Origin: Rhea pennata
Lineage: Eukaryota > Chordata > Aves > Rheiformes > Rheidae
Assembly: GCF_028389875.1 (NCBI RefSeq)
Contig: NC_084663.1
Location: forward strand, 98,073,190 to 98,137,189
Reading direction: 5' to 3'
DNA length: 64,000 nt
In this document: positions 13,634 through 27,422 of the stretch, piece by piece
Layout of the letters: each line of letters opens with the position of its first letter
Numbering within the stretch: position 1 is the first letter of the stretch
Translations under genes and position numbers: made by a program
The notes under the pieces: model-generated
Told to the model about the DNA's origin: nothing
Database searches by the model: none
What the model saw: the letters and a program-made list of their open reading frames with translations, nothing else

Positions 13634-16600
13634 TCAGCTTGTATGCAAAGTGTCATATTTAAATAGGCAAGGTGATGAAAATCTCAGCTGGCACCTGCTA
13701 AGGATGCAAAAGTCTTGCAAAGTTCTTTTTGCTCATGTTTGTTTATGAATCAGAGCAAAGTAAGACAAAGTACATTGCCCCGACACAGGGGGCAGAACAT
13801 GTCTAGAATAGCTTTTATTGTCCCTTTTTCACTCTTTCCTCCTGGGGAACAATATGCTTGACATTATTGAGGTTCTAAATTGAAGGGGAGAGGTTTAGGG
13901 GAAAAAAATAAAATCAATAGAATTGGGAATAATTATAAGCAGGAAAAAAGTCTCTCTTTCTAGTCATCTGCACTAAACTGAACCCCACAAGTGATTCTGT
14001 TCCTGTAAAGCAGGAACTCTTACTAAATTCTTACTAAACCTGTTGATTACTGAAGAGGAAAAGAGGCTCACTTTCAGTTTTTTACTCCAACGGCATTAAC
14101 CCGTCTAAGATATTCTCCCCTTTGTTTATGTCCTGACTATAGTCAACTTGTCTGTATCAATTAAAGATCACAGAAATTTAGAGAAGCAGAACACCCAGAA
14201 TCCTTAAATATGCAATTGCTACATTTGCCAGATCTACAGTTTTGGAATTGACTGTCTAATGGCTGGGAACAGGTGGCTATGAAATGAGTCTTACCCCAAC
14301 TTCCAGTGCCCCAGTGTTATGCTTGAGAGATGTACTGCTATTGCTGGTATTGGTAGTGCAAGCTATGTAAAGTTGGGGAGGAGTTGGAGAAAAAGCATAA
14401 TAAGAAATTGTTATGAGATACTACAAGTTATTCTGTAAGACAAAGGCTCACAAATCTTGGGCTTCACTTAAAAATTGGATATCATCATGTATATTTTTCC
14501 ATTAGTGACTTATGGAACATACCAGCACTAAGTGGTGCTAGTGTACAACAAAAGAGGCAGTTTTGTACCTTCTATAAACTATGAAACTAGGCAATGCTCC
14601 TTGTTCAAATACAGATGATGTGCTCACCCTCCTCCCCAAAGAAAGAGTACTCAAACAAATGCTTTTAATCCAATAATTATGGATTCTGAAGAATTCAACT
14701 TGATGCCCATTCTGGCTCTGAAAAACAAGCCCTGCATGGTGGAGAGTCAGTCAGAGATGAAGTCACAACATTGAAAACTGACAGCTGCTCCTCCATAACA
14801 GAGGGGGGAAGTCAGGCTGCCCTAACGTCAGAGAGGTGATGAGTGCTCTAGAAAGACTTTCTTCATTTTAAAACTGCCAAAGTTTAAGGTGATCTCAGTG
14901 CTGGGCTGCCTGGGAGTTGAGAGCAGAGGGACCCTCATGACCCACAAACCATGTCAGCATTAAGCTCCTGAAGTCTGCAGCATGTTTCTAGCTCAGAGCA
15001 CATAAAACAATCTGGTAAGGTTTTCATAAGTCACCCAATTTCAGCCAAGAGGTTGAGGTGCACTCAATGGAATGGCACTGGAAAGGGACACTGGCAGCCT
15101 GTGAGAGCTCAATATGCTTTTCTTAACTGGTACAGAAGCAGAATACCACGACAGTAAGGGCTAGATAGGCAAATGGTCTGTGCAGCAGGTAGTGCCTGCA
15201 CATGTTGAGAGCACTACCCAGGTCCCTTCTTTGGTGGATCACTGAGAGGCAGAACAGACTATCTACTGATGAAACACACCAGATTTCCTATCAGTGCCAT
15301 TAGCAAGGGGAGTCAATGGTTAAAACATCTTGCAACGAACAGCCAAAATCCAGATTAACAGCTGCATTCAGGAAGTCTCCAGCAGCTTTATTGGGGCAAG
15401 AGGATGGAGGAGAAGGTCTGGTATACATATGGTTCATTTTCTTCGCTATCAGTAGGTGGTGCTCTTTGTACTAACTATTGCAGGTTACTTCTGAGAAAGA
15501 GTGCTTGAATAGCCCAGGATGAAATCTGTAAGTGCTTTTTCCACATTCCCCCTTTGTCTCTTTAAATTGCCAAACCTTCTTACTTCCAGGGTGGCGGAAC
15601 AATATTCGTATTATTTCTCAATGAGTTCAACCAAGAACTTTAGTTTAGTTTGTCATGATAAATAATGAAAAGGGGTCGGAAAACATGTAGGATTTCTATG
15701 CCTCTCTAGAAGGCTAATGTGATCCTTCCTTCACTAGTGCCACAGAAGAAGGCTCACTATGCTTCTGTCCACAGTTTGCTTGGCAGGAACATGCTGGGCA
15801 GCAGAATGACACCTGGTCTGACAAAGCCCAAACATATGACCTGTGGGTGCCAACCACCAGTACGGTTTGTGGTAATCATATAGCAAGTCTGACACATCGG
15901 AGACACATCAAAACCACCCCAGCCATGCCAGTAACACCACTTACTCCCATTAGGCTGCCAGAATCTCAGATAAATGCCCTGAACGGTCACATTTGGATAA
16001 AGTTTCCAAGTGAAACTTAATCATGGCAAACCCATGTGAATGAAAGTTTCCTTTCTGGTCTCCAGAACAAAACTCTGTTCAGAGGCACCCATGGCCCCGA
16101 GCTGTGATGGAAGCAGCTGTGCGTGTCTCCACAGCCGGGCACATGCGCTGATGTCCTCCTCTGGAGGAGGAGCATTTGGGCTTTTGTTCCAGTGTGTTCA
16201 CTGTAACCCAGGCAGGTGATGGAAGATCACAAGCCCTATAAATAGCATCTAAGTTGTCACAAGACAGTCGCAAGTTCTGGGATAATAGGAGGAAAATAAG
16301 TCCAAATATACACACACATAAATCAAGCATGTTGGCACACTTACCTAAAAGTGATATAAATGATGCAGTACTATGCCGGGCTGTCCTTTCCTAGTTGCCC
16401 TTTAAAAGTCTACAGCTTCTACAACTAACATTCATTTTTTTATATCTCCCTATTGAATCTGGCATCAGGAGTTGCTCTGTAGTCAGTGTTGTATGAAGAG
16501 ACCTGAATTTATATTTAAAAAAAGGGGGAGGGGGGGAATCCACCACAGACTGGATCCAGTCCACAACAATAACAATGAGACCCAAATGGTGGCACTGACA

Positions 16601-19600
16601 CCACTGAGGTAGTAAATCACAGTGTTTTTTAAGGTAATCTTGCCACTAGAAAAAAAGAAAAACCTTAGTTTTACATTAACTGCCTTCTTAACTGAGTAAC
16701 AAACCTGGTCAGAGTATTATTCTTCAGAGGCCCAAGAGCAAGTTTCTTCCTCTCTAGTGGTGAAGGCAGCCCACGCCTAACCACAGGGAGAGGTGAAGTA
16801 AGACCTCCTCAGCTGTGCCAGCCCACAGCTGGGGCATGTGTGCCTTCTCCAAATATGCCAGTACAGCATTCAGCAAGGAGACAACGCTGCAGTCTTCCTC
16901 TCACTATGTGACCTCTTCCTCTCACGTGGATGGTTGGCAGGTCAAACCTCACGTCAGCCAGCTAGGCGTGGGATGGGAGACCTTTCGTTAGGGAAAGCAC
17001 CTTTGCTATTTGTCCTTTATCAGAATGACTTCACTTCTGCCCTGTGTCTTTTTCTCTATTCCTTACCTCTTCCTCATCTTAAAGTCTTCTTGCTTTTTCA
17101 CTGTGGTGTTCCCCACTCGCCCCTTTCCAGCAAGGTCCACACTGCCGTTCAGCCTTTGATGTTGCGGGGTCATCGTTAAGCTCAAGCACCAATGACCTGA
17201 GGAATTTCCTGAGATCCAAAGAGTTCAGCTTCAAAATGCATCACTAAAAAGTATGCACAGAGACTTAGGAACTCACTGTCTCAATTTGTGCTTCCACAAT
17301 TTCTTTCTCAGCTAGAACATCGCCTTGAGAGAGAACTGAATGTGGCATAAAGATGTGGCTTTGGTGCTGAGTGCACTCTACTTTTTTGTTTGTCGTTCTA
17401 AAGAAGCAACACAAAACTCAGCACTTTTCTCCAGATGGAAACCATGTTTTCAGTTAGGTGTTTAGAGTACAGAAAATGAACTTCTGGGATGTCTCAGAAA
17501 TGGTGCTCTGCTATGATAAACTGGATTATGTATCTTGACCTGACTGATGTTTACTCTACATAAATATTGGTTTGTTTTCACTGCATGCTCTGCTGTCTCA
17601 TGATAAGGCACCCTTTGAACAGAGATGGAAGGAGGAAATGCAGACAAAAGAGGATGAGTAAATTCCCTGGCACTGGGAAAAAGACTCCAGTTCCTGCTGA
17701 CAGCACAGGGCTGGTTCTGTTTTCAAAGGCAAAAAGATGAGAACAAAACAGCATTGGCCTAAAAAGAAAGCTGCATCTGAAGAGCTCTCCAAATTAACAC
17801 AGGTGTCTGCTGAAAGGATCTGAAGTTCCAGCCGCTCAGCTTATGGCCACAAGAAAGTCTTCACACTGGACAGATGGGTGCATCGGCTGTTTTAAAATCC
17901 TCTAATTAAACCATAGTTTGCTTTAAGATAGCAGAAAAGTCATTATGTTTGGCAGAAACCACAGACTTTGGAAGGAAAGTGTAACAATTATTGATCCCGC
18001 TCCATGATAACAAACATCTTCGTATCTGTGTTACAGCAAGGCAGCTGCCAATTAACTGACAGCCTCAGCGTGCTGGCGAGGGGAACGAGGGATATGGCTA
18101 GTCTGAACACAATAACCCTGCAGTATGGTGTTAAAGGATCACAGGACCTCTCGGGCCACTGACAAAATCAGTCTGCTGTAAGAAGTTGTAATTGAGTAGG
18201 TGGCACCTCAGTTTTTGGTCAGCATTTCCTAAGTTTTAGAGGTTTGCATGTCCTCCCCTCCAGCTCCTAATAAGACGCATTACTAGAGGCTCATGCATTC
18301 AGACACGCTTCTGCTCTTTCTCCTGGTGCTGCTGTCAAGTCTCTCAAAGAGAGACTGGACTTCACTACAATTCACTATCATTACGGCTATACCTTGGGAA
18401 TCAGTACGGGGGAGAAGCTAGCGAGGCAGGACATTTTGGGGAAGCCTATGAGGTGTGGACTAGAACACTCCTCTCTCTCCTCACCCTCCTTTCCCCCAGA
18501 TTTTCAAAATACTGGGATAATGCCCCTTCCTGAAAACCTGGGTGCAATTAGCTTTAAATTTAGCACAGATCTCTCCTGCACTTAAATTGGGCATGTGAGT
18601 TAGCACTTTCAGCAAGTCACCTGAGCTCTGAACTTGCAAATATGGTGTTGCTTAGAGGAAATGCAAAGCCAAGATTCTGAATATATACAGATTTTTTAAA
18701 ATACCATGGTACTATTTGCAAAAACAGAGGAAAATGCCAGTGTATGGAGGAAATTGTGTGTTATTACAATCTACTCAGTACAAGTCAACCTACATTCCTC
18801 ACTTAGCAGCATCCTTCCATCAGGACCTTAAACAATCTCACAGAGTTGCTGCTGAATAGGAGGTATGTTCTGTATCACAATGGACTCTAATTCAATATTG
18901 AGTATATGACCATGTTGCATGTGATGCTCTGTGTTTATTGATTTCGGTTTATAAAGTGCTTTGATATGCTTCAAGGATACACGCAACAGTCCTGTAAGAA
19001 GTCTTTTGTATCAAGCCTTAAAAAGCACTTCAGTACAGATTCATTTCAGCATAGCTTCCCTCTCTGCATTTCAGCAGAGAGAAGCTGAAAGGATGAGGAC
19101 ATTAAAATACTGAATTCTATTACATGATAGCAGGGAAAAGAAGTTAGCATCGACTCACAGCATTAGCATATGAATCATGCATCCAATTATACATGCTTAA
19201 CCAGTGAAATAGGAACCTTCTGTGAGCTACAAATGGCCTCAGTCAGAATTTTCTCACAGTTAAAAAAAAAAAAAAAAAAAAAGAAGCTATCAAGAGCTTC
19301 TTTAAAGGAGCTTCCTTAGCTTTAGCTATGGAGAAAGAATTCTGGTGTTCAGATGTCAACCAAATGCTGCATGTGCTTGCACAGAAGTATCAGTGCAAAT
19401 ATTTAATGTACCCTGAATGTTAATAATATTTAAAAGAAAAGCAATCTTCCAAATATATGGAGAAAATTCCAGCTTTTCTTTATGCTCTGTAGTTTTAATA
19501 CTGCTAATGAGTTGTACCACAGCTCCAGGAAAACTGCTGCTATGGAAGGCAAAACCTTTAATCTAGGTGTTACAAAATGACCCACCCTGGACTGCCCCAG

Positions 19601-22600
19601 GATGTAAAGTCTGGACATATGTTTCAAACACAGAATAAAAGTATTCAGGATGAGAAAGCCACGAACTAAAATGGTCAACTCTTACCACATTCTGTTTCCC
19701 CCAAGTAGCTACAATACACAAGTTGTGATTGTTTGGCTAAAATGGAGAAATATCCTCCGAGTATTATAAAAAATATTTTAAACTCTCCACTTGAGCCTGT
19801 TGCCATACTCCTAGAATAACGTTTCACTTCAATTAAAGGGTGGAGTGAAACATAAAATCAATACTTTTTCCAGGCTGTTATGTCTCAGAGCAAAGATGAA
19901 CAGTTTTAAGCCCAAGCTTAGTCAGACACTGAGAAAAAAAATTAAGCTCATTGCACAAAGATCAAATATTAACACAACACCATTGCCTTGCTTGCCTCAC
20001 TTTATTTTTAAGCTTCCTGCAGAGGTGCTGGGACTTTTTTTTACATTGAAGTTACAGTATAGCATATCATCCTCTGTTCTCTCCACTGTATTAATTCTCT
20101 CCACAGTATTAATACCATACAGTTACTGCTTAACTGCTTAATAACATGCAAGCTCTCCATTGGGTGGGTTCAGGTACTGGTTGTAGGTGGAAATGGCTTG
20201 CGGCACCCACCTCCTCTGCTTGGAGGCAACGATGTCAAGCCTCTGGACTCTATTTAGCATGTTTCGCTCCCATCCCAGTCACAGTGTCTTTGCTCCACCT
20301 GGTCATATCTGACACAGAGAGCTGAACCTGAACATGTACATCAATGGTGACATAGAAGGATGTGTGCTCTTCATCCGTCAGTTAAATCAGCCTCTGAACA
20401 GAAGTTTCTAAATAGTAATCAAAACATACTTGCCTGTCGCCTTTAAAGAGTGCTATGTAATTTTGTTCTTTAGATTACAAAAGTAGAGTCACTCCTGTAA
20501 ATATTTTCTGTATCCCTGAGCAATATTACAAATAAGGTACTGACTAAGCAAAACGGTAAGAATTTATTGGCATCAATAGTAGCAGGGAGGGTAACTCGTA
20601 ACTCTTTGCTTTCTGAGCATCAACTATAGAAACGGGAGCCACACACTTACAAAAAAAAAAAAAAAAAAAAAAGGCAAAATGCACTCCTAACAAGCACTTT
20701 TTCAAAAAAGAGAAAAGTAGGCTTGTAAGTAAGTTGTTGAACAGACCTTGAAATAAGAATTCTGAAGTACAAAACCCAAATAGAAAGACTGTAGTACGTT
20801 AGATTAGAAACAAAGCAAAAAGAGAAATCATAGGTTTAGTCTGCTAGTTTGTAAATCTGAACTGGCAGCAACACACATTGCCTATTGCTGATGAGTTCCT
20901 CAGCAATGGTCATAGCTCCTAGGGAACGCGTGTCTGTCAGGCAGGAAGGTTAGTGGAACATGTCATGGCACTTTTGTTGGGAAAACTTGCTCCCAGTAAG
21001 GATGCAGGATTTGGTCATTGCAGGACAAGGTACCCACAACACCTAACAGGACCCTGACTATCACATGGAGACACAAGAAGTGCAGTCCCTGTCCTGCCCA
21101 GTTCACAAAGACTCTCATGTCCCAAGATAACATCTTAAACATATGTAACACTTTCTTTGGCCTCTGAGAAATATCAAAATGTTTATGTCAATGGAGAACA
21201 ATCACTTCCAGCCTTATAGCACTTTGTGGGACAGGAAAGCTATTCGCTACACACCTGTGCTTGCTCTTTCTGCAAGTGCTAACAAGTTGCTGACAGTTTG
21301 ACTACAAGGAAATTAGCACACACTTTGCTGTACCCAAATCCACTGTTGAACAGGAAACAGTAAGAAAACAGTCTTTCAACAGCACTGAATGTGGTGAGAC
21401 AACTATTTGTATCTACTTAGCAGGTATTTCTTTAAATAGAGAGATGCAACCACAACATAGTTAAGTTGAAAGGTTTAGTAGTTGAATGATTCAGATCAAA
21501 TTCACTACTTCAGTGCATCACTGACCACTTTTCAAAGGTTGGCTTCACTGTGATTACTTTAGGTCTTCATCTTACCCTATGTGTACGCTAGTTAGATCTA
21601 AGAGGTCTCACTACTATACTGCTGCACTGCAGAGATACCTCGGCTGGCTGGTACATGCCTGCAACCACAGAGATTAGGCTGAAGCAGGCTTGTGCATTTT
21701 CTGTTTCCTCTTCACTGTCTCTGACTTTGGAGACTTGTATCCATAAACGCTCCTAGTGCAATGATTCCCCTGCTGCCACTCAGCAACTGTGTCATGTTGG
21801 GGGAACACTGTCCTTCAGGGATAAAATTTAGGAAAGATGTTAGAGGAGAAAACAAGCGAGTCCAGTGATAGTACCCGCATAGTCATGGCAAAGGGAGCTG
21901 GGAGCAGCCCCATACAGAGCTGACCCTGACTTCCAACAAAAAAACACAACTGGACAATTTAGTCTAGGTTTGCAACAACTTTTAAAGAGGGATTAGGCCA
22001 AAGTCCAGTTAAAAGCCACCATGAAGCACACTGTGATAACACAGGCTTGGGGAAGCGGTGGGAGAGGCTCAGAGTTCAAATGCAGAGGCAGCAGCCTGAG
22101 TTAGGACAACTCATCAGCTGCAACACCAGTCACTCAATGTAATGCAAGTGGCATTTTGCTCAAAGCAGGGAATATTTCCATTCAAAATTGTGCTTAGAAT
22201 TGCTTCACTCAAAGCAGAGTAAGTTTAACTTGTTGCAACAGAGGACAACAAGCTTCTGGCATTCTGCTAGCCAGATGCATAAGCATGCGGCGAAGGGTCA
22301 GAAAGCTAAGCAGGGTGAAGAGCACATTGCAGAGCTGGAGGAGGTTTAATCACTCCAGTGAATGAGCCTGGTTTATTAGCTCAGCTTTGTCATTGTAGGA
22401 AGAGATTTGCACTGTTTGGAGAGGTTCCCCCAGGACTTTGGGCAACACTCACACTCCTTGGGCTCTTCTACACTGTGTTCCACAGAGCCACACAGACCTA
22501 CTTGTGGTATTCTCAAGCAACTTTTAAAAGCACAGGTTTAGTGTCTTAGGGACATTATCCTGCTAGTAAATTCTTCACGCACTTTGGTCAAACAAAATTG

Positions 22601-25600
22601 ACAGAGTTGCAAGCTTGCTTCCGAGCACAGAGTGGGGCCTGATGACTTCACTAGGAAGACTCGTGTAAAGAATAGTTACAGGATCAGGTCTTGAGCTGCC
22701 CAGGGGGAAACAGTGCACACATTCTTTGCACAAGTGTGTCAAAGAAGAATTACAAAAATACCCAAACCAGCAAGTGGATTATTGCAAACCTTAACAGGAA
22801 ATTCATTATTCTTGTGGCTATTGAAAGAAACGCTGCTGGAGATGTCTCTCAGAATGCAGTTGCTCTCTGAACACAAAATAAAATACAGTCAATGGAAGAC
22901 CACACTTGACTTCAACAGGTTTTAGGTGAAGTGACATTTGTTCTATTTGCTCTTTGCTAGTCACGCAGAGACTCTGCTCAGCTATCTTACATCACTCAAC
23001 ATAAAAAAATCCACCCAAAGCTGCACAAGTGTGAAGTTTTAGCTTTCAGTGGAAATTTTGACAGTGCAGAATTACTAAGATAAGTAGTTTTCTCTCGCTA
23101 CCTCTGCTCATAGTCCTTGATAATAAGGTTTTGTAGCGTTGGGAAGAAAAAACTGTGGTTTCCCCACAGGAAGCCCATGATATAACCCCTGCTTGTAATA
23201 GCAGCCATAATTTCAGGAGCAGTTAATGAGATAGCATTGTGCTTAACAGTGGTTTAAGATAAAATAGTGAAATTCAGGACATTATCTACAATGCAGAAAT
23301 GAGCCTGATTAGGTTATTAATCCTATCATGCAGTACAAAATTAGCTGAGCTCAAAAGAGCTCTACAGGATTTGAGGCTGGTTTGAAAGGCCTCACACTCC
23401 CCTGGCAGCGATTTTACACCAGCCCTTCTTCAGCAGCATTATTGTTCATTTACGCTTACCACACAAGTAGCACCAGGTCTGCACCTGCAATCTAAGTGCA
23501 GAGTCACGTGCTTAGATTCAAAGCACAATTCTACTTCTCAGATATATTCATGCGATTAGAATCAGAGCAGACTCCACTTCAGCAGAGCCATGCACAAGCT
23601 CCCCTCCAAGCATTTCTGCTACAGCTACTTTCCCCAGCAATTCAGAGAAGATTCAAGATGAAAAATATATTCACGCTTTAATCAAAAAAAGTCATTTGCA
23701 CCTTACAGAAATACCTATACTTTTCAGGACTATAACCAGTGTCTCCTGTTCTTTGTGTGGGGGTTTCCACTATACCGTTTAGCATCCGAAATGACATCTT
23801 TTTAAAAGCAAGACTAATTTGAGTAGTGGTAGAGAAAGTAGGTATTTGAGAGAAGTCTGATTTCATTGTCAACTGTGCAGTTTATTTCACCTTTGGTAGG
23901 TTAGAGAAAAACATGCATTCGGCAGTCTTAGAAAAATAGAGCTTGCTGGCAACAGGCATATGTTGCAAAAAATGGACTAAACTAAATGAATCCAGGAGTA
24001 AATAAGAGACATGATTTTATCAAATGTAACATATTTGAATCGTGTGCCAATTACCTGTTAAATTTGTGCTTTCTCCACTACACTTAAAAAACACAATATT
24101 CAGTTTTAAGAACTTTTTTCTAAGAAACAGCTAAGGCAGTTCCCAGAAATCTCCTTTTAGTGTCATAGTGAAAACTTTCTGCTTTAAAGAGGAAAAAGGA
24201 TTCAAGAAGGCTCTTTGATCTCTTGGGGTGGAAGAGAGGAGAAATTCAATCTCTGAAATGGCTTCCAGTTTGATAAGGCTGAAACCTTGTTTCCCAGTCA
24301 TGCACAGCAGATTCCAGAAGCTTGGTCGAGACTGCTGGGAATTGCTAAGGATGCTTTGTCAGAAGCTTTGTAGGAGGCTTGTTACCATTTGAGCAACTAC
24401 AGGGGGAAAAAAAGAAAAATCCATCCTGCAAGGCTCATTTAAAATCATAAAAGTCCTTTAAATTCTAGTAATGGTCTTGATGATCTGGAAACTTGCTGAC
24501 CTCCACTGTTTGGGTCTCAGCAATGTTTTAATCTTTCTTTGGTCAGCTACTGCCTCAGCTCCATGTTCTGTGGTAACTTCCTTGGCATAGCCAGCTGCCA
24601 CATCACAGAAAGGGGCTGTAGATATTTACCATGTTTGGTTACTACCATATCTCTCCTTCCAAAAAATGAGTGTAGACCTTCCAATTCCACATACACCACA
24701 GATGCATACAAACTTAAGGATCTTCATGGTAGTTGTGAGTTACCAGTTATGAGTACTTAACGCAAGCACAGCCAAGATTTCTAATTATCCTAATCTGTAG
24801 ATAGTACCAGGTATTTTGAAGATAAAAAAGATTAAGCATTCATAATATACTTCCCCCCCCCCCGACTATTATCAAGCTTAAAAGACTGAGCTAAGAGCTA
24901 AGCCCAAAGAAAGAAATCCAAGATCCATCCTCTTTTTTCCAGGCTGCCCAAAAGAGCATAACAAGCTCACATCCAATCTTATATTAGACTTGGCTTCTGC
25001 AGTCAGTCAAAACTGATAGTGTACAAAAAAGACTTGTTTCTAGAGAGCAGATTTATTAACACATTACCAGGACTATAAACCCAGAAATCCTCTGCTGCGT
25101 TCTCAGTGTTCACTTGTCCATTATGCTCCTAATTATTTCCAAAGGATTTTATTCCCTGTAAGCTTCCTGTTAAGGCAGAAAAACATTTTCTTCTGAATCC
25201 TCTGCAGATCTAAGATTTACTGCTCATACTCTCAGCGCTGAAACCAAGCAACTGTCTCCATCACTACAATACTCACCTCCCACTATCTCCAGCATGTCTC
25301 CAAATTCAGGGTCTCTTTTATCCTTTTCAAAAGGCCTCATTTTGAGTTCCATACATTCATCAGATGGCCTTAAGACTCTTTTGTGTACTGGAGCCTACAA
25401 CATGAAAGTGCTAAATCCGATCCCTTTAACTGGTTGAGTCCTCCTCCTTCCCTAAGCTGGTAACAAATCCTGTACTTTTAAATATAATAGCACTCTCCCT
25501 TTCACAGCACTGGACCTCTTCTCTACCTAAAGCCACAGTTTGACGACAGACCATGGATTGTATCGCTTAATGAGCTATGGTTCTTTTTCCTGGTTTTCAC

Positions 25601-27403
25601 CAAACTCTAATGTATTGATGCTTTTTGGTTAAACAGTGTGAAAATATCTATGTTAAATTTCAGTTCTAACCATATTGATGAGGAGGTTGTCTAATTTCAG
25701 TTGCTGACAAATGCCAAAGCTATTTACACTCTAAAATCTGTCCTTTCTCATGTAATTTATCAAGATAATCACAACGTCAAAATAGAATAAAGTGCAAGAA
25801 CATCCACTTCTTTCAGTGTTTTGACATTAATTGCTCCTTATCATTTTGCCTTGTTCTGGTAAAGCTCTAGGAAGTCAGTCTGTTTAACCTTTGGACAAAA
25901 ATGGAAGAGTATATCACAAATAACTTTCTCCTACATGACCAAATCGGGTGCTGATCCAGTAACTTACTTTCTAAATATTGATCTGAAGCAGTTAATATAT
26001 AACTAATATTCTGAAGTAATAACATCACAACTAAACGTATAATGTAAAGGATATTTTCTCCCTTAAGAGCCTTTCCCAAAGAGCAGCATTTTACACACTG
26101 CACAGAAGACTATTCAATGTACTTATTCCAAAAAGATAAACGTAGTCATGTGTTTCACTTTTCCTCTTAAGCAACTCTTCCCGCTTGTACTATATGCGTA
26201 ATCGAAAATAAGGCCATTTGCTCTACAAAAAACCCCCCAAAGTTAAAGGAGAGCTTCTGACGGCTCTTAGAGTTCAAGCTTCCTCTTGGAGAAGCCACTG
26301 CAATTGTGGAAATAAAACAGTTTCTTTACTCAAATACAAGCAATTGCCATTAAATTTTGAAGATAAATACACAGTAAACCACATACTGACTTCAGCTCTC
26401 TTCTCCCAAGTATTTTGGATAGAGTTATAGGCTTTAAAGAACGGAGGAAGCAGATTATGATATCTTAGATAGAGCTTCCACAGGTAGCAACTGTGTAATT
26501 TCTGCATGCCTCAGAATCCTAATTTAGCTAAACTGTGGGCTCTCTCAGCGGTGGATGTTCAGACTTGATTTAGAAACTTCAAGAGAAAGAATCAAATAGC
26601 ACTCTTGAGGTAAAATATTTCTGCAGTTTAGTTCAATAGGCGTCCAGATAATTTAGCTGAATTCAAGAGCAGACCACACAGAAGAAGCTTTAGAGTATGA
26701 GTCACATCCAAATGTTCCAAAAGTAAGTTTGTATCATGCAAAATAGATGAGATGAGCAAAAAAGAGCTAATCATCCTGTTGTGTGGCAAGACAGGTAAGT
26801 AACAAATGGAAGTGCACTCGTATTTTCTTCCTCTCTCAGAGGCAAACAATAAAGGAGACTGCCAGCTTGATGGTGAGACTGTAAAAGCCTCCACTACATT
26901 TCCTGTTTGTAAGAAAGCAGGCAAAAGAAAAAACCTCAGAAAGTCTAGAGATCTTTAAGATTGACGGCAACTGTAGAGACAGATTCATGCTGAAAGGTCC
27001 AAAACAAAGAGCATCCAAGGTGAGCCAATGTAACACAACTTAGTTTCCTGTTGGATAAAGGGGCGGGGAGTATTCCAAAAAGCAATAAGAAGAAAATAGG
27101 TAAGTCTTGTTTTTCAGTATTATGGATATGCATAAAAGGGAATAGTAAAAAATGTGCTCTGATAGATTAGCCATTCCCCAAGAAGGTTGCTCAGTTTCCT
27201 AAAGTCAAACTATTAATAATAATCACAATTACAGTCATCATCAATGGCTAAACCTTCATTAATCTTCAGCTAAGTCGGCAAACGCATTAAGATTTATTAA
27301 TGAAGAATAAGCATTGGCACCAGCCTGTGCTTAAAATATCTACTGTTTGGAGGCTTCTTATTCTACTCTGTGCTTTTTCTCTTCTGAACTATGAAGTTTG
27401 TAT

Positions 27404-27422
27404 CTGATTACAATGTAATCAG
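27404..27422. repeat. 19-bp inverted repeat CTGATTACA/TGTAATCAG
   Basis: Two 9-bp arms are exact reverse complements around a single central A. About 10 nt downstream there is CACTAATTAATTGCAG, which carries homeodomain-type TAATTA cores. A dimer binding site is possible; there is no direct evidence of function. Confidence 0.6.

Noticed and set aside
15757-15990. 77-codon minus-strand frame rich in Trp/Cys/Gly
   Set aside because: Composition is striking, but I recognise no family, and there are no LTR, flanking gene or splice-site support.
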